Shown in pieces: positions 32,912 through 42,338 of a DNA stretch of 50,612 nucleotides. Positions within the stretch are counted from its first letter, which is position 1; the number at the start of each line of letters is the position of its first letter. The stretch is taken from the NCBI RefSeq assembly GCF_000590885.1, contig NZ_JFHN01000049.1:1-50612 (forward strand). The letters are read 5' to 3'. This stretch comes from Erwinia mallotivora. GTDB lineage: Bacteria; Pseudomonadota; Gammaproteobacteria; Enterobacterales; Enterobacteriaceae. The notes beneath the pieces were generated by a model that made no database searches, was not told the origin of the DNA, and worked only from the letters and a program-made list of their open reading frames with translations. The position numbers and the translations under genes are program-made.

Positions 32912-35736
32912 TGACGTTTTCACTGTTTCGCCGCCGGTCGCGGTCGCAGGATGCCCATCAGCACGGTGACGGGCCGTTTTCGGTGAATGGCCATGAGCCA
33001 CTTACCCGTGAAGGCCGGGTGACCCGCGCCGATGAGGCGCGGTTGTACGACACCGCCCCCTCGATAATCCACCACATCCCCTGGGGCGAGTATCTGCCGG
33101 AACACCAGTGCATTCTGTTGGATGACGGCGTGTCGGTTGGTGCGGTGTATGAAATCACCCCGGTCGGCACCGAAGGGCGTCCCGCCGCAAGGCTGGATGA
33201 GATCCGCGACGTGATGGAGAATGCACTCCAGGACAGCTTACCGGAGCTGGATTCCCACCAGTGGGTGGTACAGTTTTTTTGTCAGGATGAGTCCGATCTT
33301 ACCGCGTATATGGACCGGGTGCGCGGCTACGTTAAACCCCGTGCGCAGGGGACTGCGTTCACTCGCGCCTGGCTGGACGAGCAGGCGCGTCACCTGAAAA
33401 ACGTCGCCGTTGAGCAGGGGCTGTTTCTGGATGATGCCGTCACCGGTGCCCCGTGGCGCGGACAAATCCGTCGCACCAGGATGGTGATTTACCGCTGGGT
33501 GGAGACGCCATACCGCGATCCGATGGCCCCGGAGGTGCTGCTGAAGCAGGTCTGCGATCGGCTGACCTCGGCGATGAGCGGGGCCGGTATCCGTAGCGAG
33601 CGGCAGAACGGTGAACAGATCCACAGCTGGCTGCTGCGCTGGTTTAATCCCTCGCCGACGTGGGTGGATAAAGCCACCCTGTACCGCTGCGCCCGGCACA
33701 GCGACGATGCACCCGGCGAGCTGCCGCTGCTTAATGATTTCAGCGAAAGTCTGTGGTTTACCCGGCCCCGCAGCGATGCGGAAAAAGGGGTATGGTGGTT
33801 TGATGAGGTGGCGCACAGGGCGGTTCCGGTGGCCCGCCTGCGCAATGCCCCGTCCACCGGGCATCTGACCGGTGAGGTCCGGCGCGGTGATAACATTAAT
33901 GCCATCATGGGCCTGCTCCCGGAGGGCACGGTGCTGACCATGACGCTGATTATCCAGCCGCAGGACAAATTAGAGGAAAACTTTGCCCGCCTGAGCCGGG
34001 ATTCGATGGGCGAAAACGTGGACTCGCTGCGTGCGCGTGAGGATGCGGCCACGGCCCGCACCTACCTCGGCAACAAGCACAAGCTTTACAGAGCGTCGCT
34101 GACCCTGCTGATTAAAGCGCGTGACCTGCCGACGCTGGACAGGCGCTATCTGGATCTCAGCAGTAAACTGCTGAACTGCGGGCTGGAGCCGGTCAATCCT
34201 GAGCACGACGTCGGCCCGCTCAGCAGCTACCTTCGTGCGCTGCCGATGTGTTTCAACCCGGAGAAGGACAGGCATAACTGGTACACCCGCCTGATGTTCG
34301 TGCAGCATTTTGCCTGCCTGGTACCGGTTTACGGGCGCGATACCGGTACGGGCAATCCGGGATTCACCTTTTTCAATCGCGGGGGCGGGCCGCTCTCCGT
34401 GGACCCTCTCAACAAGAACGACCGCACTCAGAACGCCCATAAGGTGCTGTTTGGTCCAACCGGGGCCGGTAAATCAGCCACGGCGTTGTGTGAGCTGGCG
34501 CAGATGATGGCTATCTACCGGCCGCGCATTTTCCTGCTGGAAGCCGGTAACAGCTTCGGGCTGTTTGGCGACTACTGTGCCACGCTGGGGCTGACGGTCC
34601 ACCGGGTGAGCATCAAGCCGGGTAAGGTTATCTCTCTTGCACCGTTTGCCGACTCGCACCTGCTGATGCGGGTCAGACCGGATGCGCTGATGGTCAGTGA
34701 GGAGGACCTGCCGGATATTGATGAGGACGGGGGCGATGAAGACGATAAGGATGAGGAGCGTGACGTACTGGGCGAAATGGAGATTGCGGCCCGCCTGATG
34801 ATAACCGGCGGTGAAGCAGCGGAGGAGGGGAGGATGACCCGCGCAGACCGGGGCATGATCCGCGAGGCGATTATGATTGCCGCCCGTAAGGTGCATGAGG
34901 AAAACCGGCAGATGCTGCCGGAAGATCTGATGTTTGCATTGCAGAATATTGCCCGTGACGTCAGCATCGGGGAGGACGGTCGTGAGAAACGGACCGCCGC
35001 CCGGCGGGCGCGTGCGGAAGAGATGTCGGAAGCCCTGCGCATGTTTACCGAAGGGTTTGAGGGGGAGCTTTTCAACCGTCCCGGCACGCCGTGGCCGGAA
35101 GCGGACGTGACCATCGTTGATCTCGGCACGCTGGCCCGCGAAGGCTACGAGGCACAGATGGCGGTGGCGGTGATTTCCCTGCTGAACACCATCAATAATA
35201 TCGCAGAACGCGAGCAGTACAGCGACCGCGATACCCTCGTGCCCATCGACGAGGCGCACATCGTCACCGCCAATCCGCTGCTGGGTCCGTATGCCACCAA
35301 AATTGTGAAAATGTGGAGGAAGCTTGGCGCGTGGCTGTGGCTGTTTACGCAGAACTTGGCTGACTTTCCCGACACGGCGAAAAAAATGCTGAACATGGCG
35401 GAGTGGTGGATTTGTCTGGTGATGCCGCCGGATGAGGTGGAGCAGATTGCCCGTTTCAAAACGCTGACCGATGAGCAGAAAACCATGCTGCTGTCGGCCA
35501 CCAAACTCCCGAGGAAATATACTGAAGGGGTGATCCTCTCGCGTAAGGTGCAGTCGCTCTTTCGCGCCGTGCCGCCCAGTCTCTATCTGGCGCTGGGGAT
35601 GACAGAGAAAGAGGAAAAAGCCGAACGGCGGGAAATCATGAACCAGATGCACTGTAGCGAGCTGGAGGCGGCTTTCCACGTTGCACGCCGACTGGATGAG
35701 AGTCGTGGCCTGCATACTGAACAGGGGACAGAATGA
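32908..35736 (+). CDS. Conjugative transfer ATPase of the PFL_4706 family (TIGR03744), VirB4/TraC-like
   Basis: A 942-residue ATPase that should energise pilus assembly and substrate transport. Walker A is LFGPTGAGKSATALCELA at about residue 513, Walker B is TLVPIDEAHIVTANPLL at about 777. A very acidic insert (about 608-622, DIDEDGGDEDDKDEERD) lies between them. The N-terminal half has the VirB4-type domain. It shares four bases with the next gene. Length and motifs are those of an intact family member. Confidence 0.95.
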   Translation: MMTFSLFRRRSRSQDAHQHGDGPFSVNGHEPLTREGRVTRADEARLYDTAPSIIHHIPWGEYLPEHQCILLDDGVSVGAVYEITPVGTEGRPAARLDEIRDVMENALQDSLPELDSHQWVVQFFCQDESDLTAYMDRVRGYVKPRAQGTAFTRAWLDEQARHLKNVAVEQGLFLDDAVTGAPWRGQIRRTRMVIYRWVETPYRDPMAPEVLLKQVCDRLTSAMSGAGIRSERQNGEQIHSWLLRWFNPSPTWVDKATLYRCARHSDDAPGELPLLNDFSESLWFTRPRSDAEKGVWWFDEVAHRAVPVARLRNAPSTGHLTGEVRRGDNINAIMGLLPEGTVLTMTLIIQPQDKLEENFARLSRDSMGENVDSLRAREDAATARTYLGNKHKLYRASLTLLIKARDLPTLDRRYLDLSSKLLNCGLEPVNPEHDVGPLSSYLRALPMCFNPEKDRHNWYTRLMFVQHFACLVPVYGRDTGTGNPGFTFFNRGGGPLSVDPLNKNDRTQNAHKVLFGPTGAGKSATALCELAQMMAIYRPRIFLLEAGNSFGLFGDYCATLGLTVHRVSIKPGKVISLAPFADSHLLMRVRPDALMVSEEDLPDIDEDGGDEDDKDEERDVLGEMEIAARLMITGGEAAEEGRMTRADRGMIREAIMIAARKVHEENRQMLPEDLMFALQNIARDVSIGEDGREKRTAARRARAEEMSEALRMFTEGFEGELFNRPGTPWPEADVTIVDLGTLAREGYEAQMAVAVISLLNTINNIAEREQYSDRDTLVPIDEAHIVTANPLLGPYATKIVKMWRKLGAWLWLFTQNLADFPDTAKKMLNMAEWWICLVMPPDEVEQIARFKTLTDEQKTMLLSATKLPRKYTEGVILSRKVQSLFRAVPPSLYLALGMTEKEEKAERREIMNQMHCSELEAAFHVARRLDESRGLHTEQGTE

Positions 35737-36137
35737 GAAAACTGATCATGGAACCGCCATCGGTCGTCCCTGACAGGGCGCTGATTGCCACCGTCATCTT
35801 TACCGTTCCGCCGCAGGGGCTGGCGTCCATCGGCCAGTCTGACAGCGTGGCGCTGGCACAGCTTCAGGATGAAATTCTCAGGCGGCTGGACAAGCCGGTG
35901 CTGCTGTCGGCGTACCCACACCGGGTGGGGCGTCGCAGCTGTCTGGCGGTGCATCTGAACGATGCCAGGAACAGAACGCTGGATATTCTCATCACCGTTA
36001 CCGGCAATACGTTGTGGCCGGGAGAAGGCGAGTTCAGGACCGGCATTCGCTGGAATATATGCGTACCCGATGCCACCGATATGCTGTGGGTGCTGAAGGA
36101 GATTGACCGGGTGGCATGCGGCGTGGTGTGCAGTTAA
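35733..36137 (+). CDS. Hypothetical protein, last gene of the second transfer block
   Basis: A 134-residue soluble protein that is translationally coupled to the VirB4-like ATPase gene (ATGA). It has an alternating beta/alpha pattern (ALIATVIFTVPPQGLASIG; LDILITVTGNTLWPGEGEF; RWNICVPDATDMLWVLKEID). I do not recognise the family. Position suggests a role in transfer. A clear terminator follows 100 bases later. Confidence 0.65.
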   Translation: MRKLIMEPPSVVPDRALIATVIFTVPPQGLASIGQSDSVALAQLQDEILRRLDKPVLLSAYPHRVGRRSCLAVHLNDARNRTLDILITVTGNTLWPGEGEFRTGIRWNICVPDATDMLWVLKEIDRVACGVVCS

Positions 36138-36236
36138 ACGGGCCTGTGGGTTATGCAGGCAGCGCAGTTTGCTGGCTGCGTAAGCCGCAGGTTGCGGGTG
36201 CGGGCGGCACAGAGCCCGCGACAGGATGACCTTTTT

Positions 36237-36259
36237 GCCACACTCATGTGTGGCTTTTT
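36237..36259 (+). terminator. Rho-independent terminator of the second transfer block
   Basis: GCCACAC (36237-36243), loop TCAT, GTGTGGC (36248-36254), then TTTTT (36255-36259). A perfect seven-base-pair stem with a U tract, 100 bases after the last stop codon of the operon running from 27863. Confidence 0.85.
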
Positions 36260-36270
36260 ATCGTGATGTG

Positions 36271-36299
36271 CCTGCGAATTTCTGGTATACCTTCGCAGG
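36271..36299. promoter_or_regulatory. Inverted repeat upstream of the small membrane protein gene
   Basis: CCTGCGAA (36271-36278) and TTCGCAGG (36292-36299) are perfect eight-base arms around 13 bases containing TGGTATAC, a plausible promoter element. The repeat sits 23 bases before the ATG at 36323 and could be an operator or a leader hairpin. Confidence 0.4.
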
Positions 36300-36322
36300 T
36301 GATGCATTAAGGATGAGAGACG

Positions 36323-36640
36323 ATGAAAATCAGTGAAGAGGCGTTACTGCACGCTGGCTTCAGCGCCGCAGATATCAGGAAGATAAGGAATAACACGGAA
36401 AGCTATGGTGGAACGCTGGGTGAGGCGATTCAGGATCTGGCAAATCGTTTCATCATAGCAGCATGCGTTGTCGGCTGTTGCCTGGCTGTTTTTGTTTTAC
36501 TTCTCTTTTTTGGCTCTGAGCAAAGTCTGTTCTCAGGTTCAATAGGGCTGACTTGCGGCATAGCGGTTGCCGTATTCGTACAACCGCCGATGCTCGCCTG
36601 GAAGTCATGGCGATATAGAAGAAGAAACAAAGATTATTGA
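36323..36640 (+). CDS. Small two-helix membrane protein, candidate immunity protein
   Basis: A 105-residue protein with a charged helical N-terminus (HAGFSAADIRKIRNN) and two membrane helices (about 42-65, FIIAACVVGCCLAVFVLLLFF; 72-90, IGLTCGIAVAVFVQPPML). The ribosome site is AAGGATGAGAG. It is convergent with the DUF4225 gene, and the two stops overlap by seven bases. Immunity proteins to membrane-acting effectors are often small membrane proteins next to the effector, so that is my guess; the opposite orientation is unusual for such a pair. Confidence 0.55.
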   Translation: MKISEEALLHAGFSAADIRKIRNNTESYGGTLGEAIQDLANRFIIAACVVGCCLAVFVLLLFFGSEQSLFSGSIGLTCGIAVAVFVQPPMLAWKSWRYRRRNKDY

Positions 36641-37452
36641 TCGTTGTGGTCTGTCGTAATCAGGTCAAATACAACCTTAGCCTTTACCCCATATTGGACA
36701 ATTTTCATCGTTAATTTAGGTCTGCTCATAGTATCTACTTTGCGATAGTAATCTCGTGGAAGCCATCTGAATAATCGCCATGCGCCCGCTTTTTTCGCAA
36801 TGCCGAATATGCTGTAAACGCTGGCACCAAGGGTAACAGCATTGTAAAATGCCAGACCCGACTCAGGTTTAAAGCCCATATAACTGGCAGCACTCATGCT
36901 TGCATCGGCAACGATTCCCTCCGTCTTAAATTGCTGACCGTAATGAAGATGTGCGGCTTCTTTAGTTATTCCGTTTACACCATCAACAAAAAGTATCGCT
37001 CCGGCAAGAACACCAATTGGTGTCATGGTTGACATCATGATCATTCCGCCAAACATGGCTGCGCCGGAGATAACAATATTCACAGCAGAAATCACGTAAC
37101 CCACAATTTTGTTGTTTTCTCTGACAAATTCCACCTTCGCGTAAAGCTTTGCTGCCTTCATTCGCAGCAACCGGCTCTGTTCATAAAGGTTTTCCTGCTC
37201 GGCACGCAGTGCGGAAATGCAGGCGATGCACTCCTCGTCTGATTTGGCCTTGCGGGCCAGCGCGAACTGCTGCTCAACAACATCCTTAATTTCCTGGCAA
37301 AACTTTATCCGGGTCAGGCCGTCAGACAAATGGAAGGCTGAGAGCTGGCTGGCAAGATTGACCAGCTTGCGGGCTTCCATATTGACCATTGTTTCAGCCC
37401 AGGCTCTGTTCCTGCCGCCCGACTGCATCATTGACAGTAATGCCGAATCCAT
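36634..37452 (-). CDS. DUF4225-domain protein, candidate type VI secretion effector
   Basis: A 272-residue protein. The N-terminal half is helical with MVNMEARKLVNLASQLSAFHL and a two-cysteine segment (SDEECIACISALRAEQENL). A central membrane pair (about 118-165: VGYVISAVNIVISGAAMFGG, then TPIGVLAGAILFVDGVNG) and the C-terminal YMGFKPESGLAFYNAVTLGA with AWRLFRWLPRDYYRKV are the DUF4225 hallmarks. In Enterobacterales such genes commonly follow hcp, as here (18 bases apart, same strand), and are regarded as Hcp-linked effectors. A membrane-damaging action is inference. Confidence 0.75.
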   Translation of the reverse strand: MDSALLSMMQSGGRNRAWAETMVNMEARKLVNLASQLSAFHLSDGLTRIKFCQEIKDVVEQQFALARKAKSDEECIACISALRAEQENLYEQSRLLRMKAAKLYAKVEFVRENNKIVGYVISAVNIVISGAAMFGGMIMMSTMTPIGVLAGAILFVDGVNGITKEAAHLHYGQQFKTEGIVADASMSAASYMGFKPESGLAFYNAVTLGASVYSIFGIAKKAGAWRLFRWLPRDYYRKVDTMSRPKLTMKIVQYGVKAKVVFDLITTDHNDQ

Positions 37453-37469
37453 AGCGTTCTCTCCTTATT

Positions 37470-37925
37470 TCAAAATGATGAGGTATTGTTTTTCACGTCC
37501 CAGCCGGCGCGGGTTTCGGCACCTTTGCCGCCCGTCGCGCTCTGCTCCCAGTACTGCATTTTCACCGTATCGGCCTGAAACTCATATTCCACCGATGACA
37601 CGTCGCCGCTGTCATTGAGAATGACGCCGGCAACGAAGACGTTCTCCAGCGTAATACGGTAATATTCTATCGCCGTCCCGCCTGCCTTACAGGCGGACAG
37701 CTCAACCTTTCTCAGTTTATTACCATTTGATGCATTCAGAAAAATGGCAGGTGTGGATTTGTCCACGGCAGCCTGGACGGTGAGGTTTAGGTGATTAGCG
37801 CTTTTGTTGCCCGCCTCAGCGCGTTTGACTCCCCAGTGGTGGGAGAGAATATCGGTCCAGCCGGCGTGGGCGGCATCCTTAGATTCACCGTTGACGTTTT
37901 CGACCTTCAGAAAAAGATTATTCAC
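37470..37925 (-). CDS. hcp: Hcp, type VI secretion tube protein
   Basis: A 151-residue Hcp-family protein (PF05638 type). Recognisable features are FLKVENVNGESKDAAHAGW at the start, VDKSTPAIFLNASNGNKLRKV in the middle and YRITLENVFVAGV with the terminal GWDVKNN. Hcp hexamers stack to form the inner tube of the type VI secretion system and can carry effectors in their lumen. No other T6SS gene is in the window, so it would have to use the apparatus of the host. It is the upstream partner of the DUF4225 gene. Confidence 0.9.
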   Translation of the reverse strand: MNNLFLKVENVNGESKDAAHAGWTDILSHHWGVKRAEAGNKSANHLNLTVQAAVDKSTPAIFLNASNGNKLRKVELSACKAGGTAIEYYRITLENVFVAGVILNDSGDVSSVEYEFQADTVKMQYWEQSATGGKGAETRAGWDVKNNTSSF

Positions 37926-38042
37926 GACTCAGTCCGCTGCTAAATGGTTAATTTCGCTAATATACCATCACCGCGTGTAAAATTGCAGCAAACGCCACAG
38001 GGCCTTCGTGGCAGATATTATTCGCAGGCAGATGACTTTTTA

Positions 38043-38276
38043 TCAATATTCCCTGTTAACGCGGCTTTGCGTTTGACCGCATCGGCGGTGTTCAGCGCGT
38101 CTGCCATCCGGTGGCACATTTGCCGCCATATCAATACAGTGCGCCCGTCTTAGCGCAATAGCTTCACGGTTACCGTCATCTGTTGTTTTATCCATGACGG
38201 CCAGCCAGCGACGTGCAGCACGTCGCCACTGGCCTTTTTTTTCCAGGCATTCTGCCAGCGTATCTCTCAATTCCAT
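38043..38276 (-). CDS. PerC-family transcriptional regulator
   Basis: A 77-residue protein. RDTLAECLEKKGQWRRAARRW followed by LAVMDKTTDDGNREAIALRR and the nearby Cys is the PerC pattern (A-x-x-L-E-x-x-G-x-W-R-R-A-A-x-R-W, then a second basic helix). The ATG at 38276 is preferred to a GTG one codon earlier. PerC-like regulators are common on enterobacterial plasmids, phages and islands. It lies upstream of, and on the same strand as, hcp, with a 117-base gap, so it may control the hcp pair. The C-terminal tail is Arg-rich and poorly conserved-looking. Confidence 0.7.
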   Translation of the reverse strand: MELRDTLAECLEKKGQWRRAARRWLAVMDKTTDDGNREAIALRRAHCIDMAANVPPDGRRAEHRRCGQTQSRVNREY

Positions 38277-38401
38277 CACATGCCACCACGGTCATTCTCA
38301 CTGTTGCGAGGATTCTTTCACATCTTCGGTCAGAGTTCTTTATTTAACCGTTGACACATATCCTGAAAATAGCGCCGGAACCTTCATAACGGAGTCTTTT
38401 T

Positions 38402-40783
38402 ATGCGCTGTCCTTTTGAACTTGATCCTCAAATCATTCATCACATCATTTACAGCCAGGCCGGTTCCATCGGGAAGGCGGTTATCGAACTCATCATGAAC
38501 AGCGTCGATGCCGGCGCGAAACAGGTGAACGTTGACATCACCGCTGAAGGCTTTGCCTGCCGTGATGATGGCCGGGGCTTTGCCTCCCATGAGGATGTGA
38601 AACGTTATTTTGGCCGGTTTGGCACGCCACATCAGGAAGGGGATGCCACCTATGGCCGCTTCCGGCTGGGTCGTGGCCAGATTATGGCCCATGCCCGCAC
38701 CTTGTGGCGTTCAAATCTCTGGCAGATGTCGGTGGACACCCGTGAGATGGGTTACCACTACGATCTGGATGAGCTGACGACCGCAGTGGCGGGCTGTTCC
38801 GTGACCGGTGAATGGTACGAGCCGCTGAACAGTCAGGAGCGTCTCTCCTGCCTTCGGGAAATTCGTGACCTGGTTCGCTATACGCCGGTCATCGTCAGCC
38901 TGAACGGGGCGGTGATCACCCGTCAGCCGGCGCTGGAAAAATAGGACGCGGAAGACGATGAGGCGTGGTACCGCCTGCGCGAGGAGGGAGCCGTGGCCAT
39001 TTACAATCAGGGCGTGCTGGTCCGCCACGACCCTGGCCACCAGTGGGGCGTTGGCGGGCTCATCGTCAGTAAAAAGCCGCTTGCGCTGAACGTTTCGCGC
39101 ACCGAAATCCTGCGCAAAAGCTGTCCGGTCTGGAAGTCCATCGCGGCCCGGTTTGCTGAGATGGCCGGCGCGTTTGCGGATACGCAGGGCAGCCACCGTA
39201 AAACGGAGTCACGTCGTGAGAAATCAGCTCGCATGCTGCTGGCCGGAGAGGGCGATCTTCAGACGTTGTTCAACGGTGAGGAGGTGATCACCCTGCTACC
39301 GGGGAGGCAGCACGTTACGCTGGAGCACCTGTTACGCCGCTGCCGCTGTGTGGCACCGGATGATAATAAACGGGGTTTTACCCTCGTGCGTTATGGCTGG
39401 GAGGTCCCCCGTGGTGAGCTGATTGCGCGTGCCGGCATTGCACCGGTGCTGCATCCCGTCACCCTGACCCGCTTTGGTTGTTATCATGAAGACGAGTTTA
39501 TGGCCTGCCTTGCACGTATCCGCAGCAACATTATGGCATATCGGGAGGGGCTTTCAGCGCCTGAGCGCTGGGGCAGTGGCTGGCAGTCTGATGCCGTCCT
39601 CATTGATTTTGATACGCTGAGTGCAAACTTCATTGACCGGACGCGTGTGGTCAGTGAAAAACAGCTGGATAAGGAAACCCGACGGGCCTGGACGGCGTTA
39701 CGCTGGTGCCTGAGTCATTATGCCGCGCTGTGTAGCGGGGCAACAAAGTCCTGGCAGGCTTATACGCGTGGGGGTACCCGCTATCAGGTGCTGCTGGGTG
39801 AGTCCACCACGTCTGATGCCTGGACCGACGGCGAAACCTATATTGCCTACAATATTGATATTGTCCGTCGCCTGAAAACGGACCCGCTGCTTACCGCCAG
39901 TCGGCTGTTCAGCCTGACTGAACATGAGGTGGCCCATCAGGGCGACAGCATGGACTGTGGTCATGACGAGGCTTTTTATCAGCGTTTTCACGATATCAGC
40001 ACGCACCATGCTCACGATCGTCAGCGCTATATCCATGTCTGGCTGATGAAGTACACCACCAGTCTGGAAGCCGAAGGAAAGCGTGCGACCGGCACTGCCT
40101 GGCGGGAGCGCTATCTGATCGAGCGTACCAGCACCGGACGGGAGAAAAAAGGCCTGCCGGGGGTGATCGGTGATGACGGTGTGGCGGATGCTGTCCGTGC
40201 CACGGACGAGCCTGAAGATACCCTTCGCCTGGAATTTCTCAACGCACAGCTTGCTGAGTCAGATACGTATGCACCTGCTGAACCGGAGTGGGACCGGGTG
40301 GTGAAAGAAGGGGTTGAGAAGTCGCTGAGCAAGCAGGCGGAGCACGCGGAACAGCGGCAAATCCACGAGCAGGAGTGGGAGAAGTATATCTCTGACATGG
40401 ATTCAGAGATTGAGGAACGCGAAGAGGCCGGTCCGCCGCCCGATGATGATGAGATGGAAAAAATGGCTGAGGAACAGCGTGCACGGTATCTCACGCTACT
40501 CCCCGGGGCGACAGCTGAGCTGCTGACGGATTATGTGGTCTGGTACCTGATTCAGAGCACGACTACGGTGGATGAAGAGCTGGATGCGTGGGCGCGGCGG
40601 ACCTGGCAGCAGGCGGGTCCGTACCGTCCGGTTGCAGAAGCTGAGCAGCTTCCCGAACGCTGGAAGCCGCAGGCCCGCGAGGGTGAAACCCGCTGGAGCC
40701 TGAAGCGTAACGCGGCGGCGGCCGGTTTTCTGGATGTGGAAGACTACCTGCAATGGCGGCAGGATAACGACAGCGGGGCGTGA
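38402..40783 (+). pseudogene. GHKL ATPase (RIIA-like) interrupted by one in-frame amber codon
   Basis: Reading from the ATG at 38402 (GGAG seven bases upstream), TAG at 38942-38944 stops after 180 residues, but the same frame continues without a break to 40783 (about 793 residues in all; a GTG at 38993 could restart it). The N-terminal part is a GHKL ATPase: N-box ELIMNSVDAGAK, G1 box DDGRGF, and GRFRLGRGQ. The second part has a zinc-protease-like signature HEVAH followed by GHDEAFYQRFH (about 520-545), a combination I associate with phage RIIA-type proteins, then acidic coiled regions. Either a point mutation, a sequencing error, or suppression by read-through. Confidence 0.75.
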
Positions 40784-40798
40784 CGGTGCAAAAACGCC

Positions 40799-40845
40799 GT
40801 TCTGTCAACCATCCGGAGGGTGCATTTTTCCGGTTCTGTCAACCA
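40799..40845 (+). repeat. Pair of 13-base direct repeats
   Basis: GTTCTGTCAACCA occurs at 40799-40811 and 40833-40845, 34 bases apart. Each copy is followed by GAGGG, after four intervening bases in the first copy and directly in the second. They fill the 170-base gap between the amber-interrupted ATPase gene and the third transfer block and could be binding sites for a regulator of that block, or the trace of an insertion event. No gene lies between. Confidence 0.6.
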
Positions 40846-40953
40846 GAGGGCGCTCACGGATTAATCTTCCGTTTCCGGCTCAGAGTTAATTGCTGAACCC
40901 GTCACCACCTGAGCGCACCCTGAGCATAATTCTCACTCAGGGAGCGTTTCACT

Positions 40954-41358
40954 ATGCGGTTATTCCCATGCCTTGCAGCATTACTTTTCTCCACCGGCGT
41001 CAGCGCCGGCAAGGTGATTTACACCGACGGTGCCCACCCCGTGGCGGCTGACCTGCCTGCGGACGTGACGGTCACCCTTCTCGATGCGCCAGACCTCCTT
41101 CAGTCAGAGCTGTTTGGTCCGCTTCCCGCCGACCCGGGGCAGGCTGAACGGCAGGCGAGGGCGGTGGTGGCCTCCCCCGACTTTACGAAAAATCAGCAGG
41201 CGCTGGCCGACGCGTATGCCGGCGTGGTGCACGCCTGGTCACTGGGGCTGGAAAAATACCCGGCGGTGGTCTTTGACGATAAATGGGTGGTGTACGGCAC
41301 CACCGATATCGCCGTGGCCACGAGACAGCTGACGGGCTGGCGGGAGAGACAGCCATGA
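40954..41358 (+). CDS. ICE protein of the PFL_4709 family (TIGR03757, DUF1525)
   Basis: A 134-residue exported protein with a signal peptide (MRLFPCLAALLFSTGVSAG). The family pattern is IYTDGAHPVA, then LFGPLPADPGQAERQARAVV and HAWSLGLEKYPAVVFDDKWVVYGTTD. The C-terminal part looks like a thioredoxin-fold domain as in TrbC/TraW-type proteins. It opens the third transfer block and overlaps the next gene by four bases. Confidence 0.9.
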   Translation: MRLFPCLAALLFSTGVSAGKVIYTDGAHPVAADLPADVTVTLLDAPDLLQSELFGPLPADPGQAERQARAVVASPDFTKNQQALADAYAGVVHAWSLGLEKYPAVVFDDKWVVYGTTDIAVATRQLTGWRERQP

Positions 41359-42326
41359 GCCGGTCACTCAGCCGTTCCCGCCGGCTGACGCTGGCCGCGC
41401 TGTTTGCCTGCACCGGTTCACTCGCCAGCGTCAATACTGCCGGGCTGCTCTCCAGCGCAGTCAGCCCGGACTGCATCAGCTGGCGCATCAGCGGCATCTG
41501 CTACTGGCTGTTCTGCACGCCGGTGGGCTGCACGGTCAGAACCTCGGTAAAGGTGACACATTTTATCCCCGAAGCGGTGGTATCCGCCTATCTGAGTCCG
41601 GGGGCCAATCCGTGGACGGAGATGTCGGTGGTCAGCAGCACGGCAGACGGCGCGGAAAGTGCGCTTGTGGGCGGGGCTGCGGGTGTGGAAACCGGCGGTG
41701 GGCGGCAGGAGATGAAGATGCCCGGCACACGTAAGCAGAACCTGCATTTTTACTACGGTGATGCATATGGTCACCCGGCGACAAAACTGATTGGCGGCAT
41801 GGTACCCGGCTACTCGTGCAGCAGCGCGGCCACGCCTTTTATGCCGTATTTTGCCAGCGGCCTCGATGCGCTGACCTGGCGCACCGGCGTTCCGGAAGCG
41901 CTCTATCCGGAGGCACTGGTGCCCGGCAGTCGGGAGGTGGGCAGCACGACCGCCGGCAACATGTGGGGCAACGTCTATCCCCGCAGCGGCTTTGTCACCC
42001 AGACCGACGGCTACAAATCCGCCGCCGTGGTGGTACAGCGGGTTGCCGACATCATCACCCGTCAGGGCCAGCTTCATGTTTACACGCCGCTGACCGGTCA
42101 GCGGTCGGCGGGCTACTGGCCCCCGGAGCCGGTGCAGGAAAACACCGGCACGCAAAACCACAAGTGGCAGCGCCTGTCACCACAGCTTTCTCAAAGCTGT
42201 GCGGTCTTCCCGGACGTCGGCGGAGAGAACGCCGAAGACGGCAATTATGCCTGGGCGCTCTGGCAGCCTTACAGCTGCTGCAAACGACGCGGCCAGACCT
42301 TCCTTTACAGCACCGACTTCTCCTGA
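41355..42326 (+). CDS. ICE protein of the PFL_4710 family (TIGR03756), TraU-like
   Basis: The ATG at 41355, overlapping the upstream stop, starts a 323-residue exported protein (signal LTLAALFACTGSLASVNT); the earlier in-frame codon at 41283 lies inside the previous gene. It is cysteine-rich (SPDCISWRISGICYWLFCTP with VGCTV; YSCSSAATPF; SCAVFP; YSCCKRRG), as in TraU, which needs many disulfides. Family members act in the periplasm in pilus assembly and DNA transfer. Confidence 0.9.
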   Translation: MSRSLSRSRRLTLAALFACTGSLASVNTAGLLSSAVSPDCISWRISGICYWLFCTPVGCTVRTSVKVTHFIPEAVVSAYLSPGANPWTEMSVVSSTADGAESALVGGAAGVETGGGRQEMKMPGTRKQNLHFYYGDAYGHPATKLIGGMVPGYSCSSAATPFMPYFASGLDALTWRTGVPEALYPEALVPGSREVGSTTAGNMWGNVYPRSGFVTQTDGYKSAAVVVQRVADIITRQGQLHVYTPLTGQRSAGYWPPEPVQENTGTQNHKWQRLSPQLSQSCAVFPDVGGENAEDGNYAWALWQPYSCCKRRGQTFLYSTDFS

Positions 42327-42338
42327 GGATATTTTCTG

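Noticed and set aside
38043..38276. Antitoxin or immunity role for the small gene upstream of hcp
   Set aside because: The sequence fits the PerC regulator pattern better (GQWRRAARRW core).
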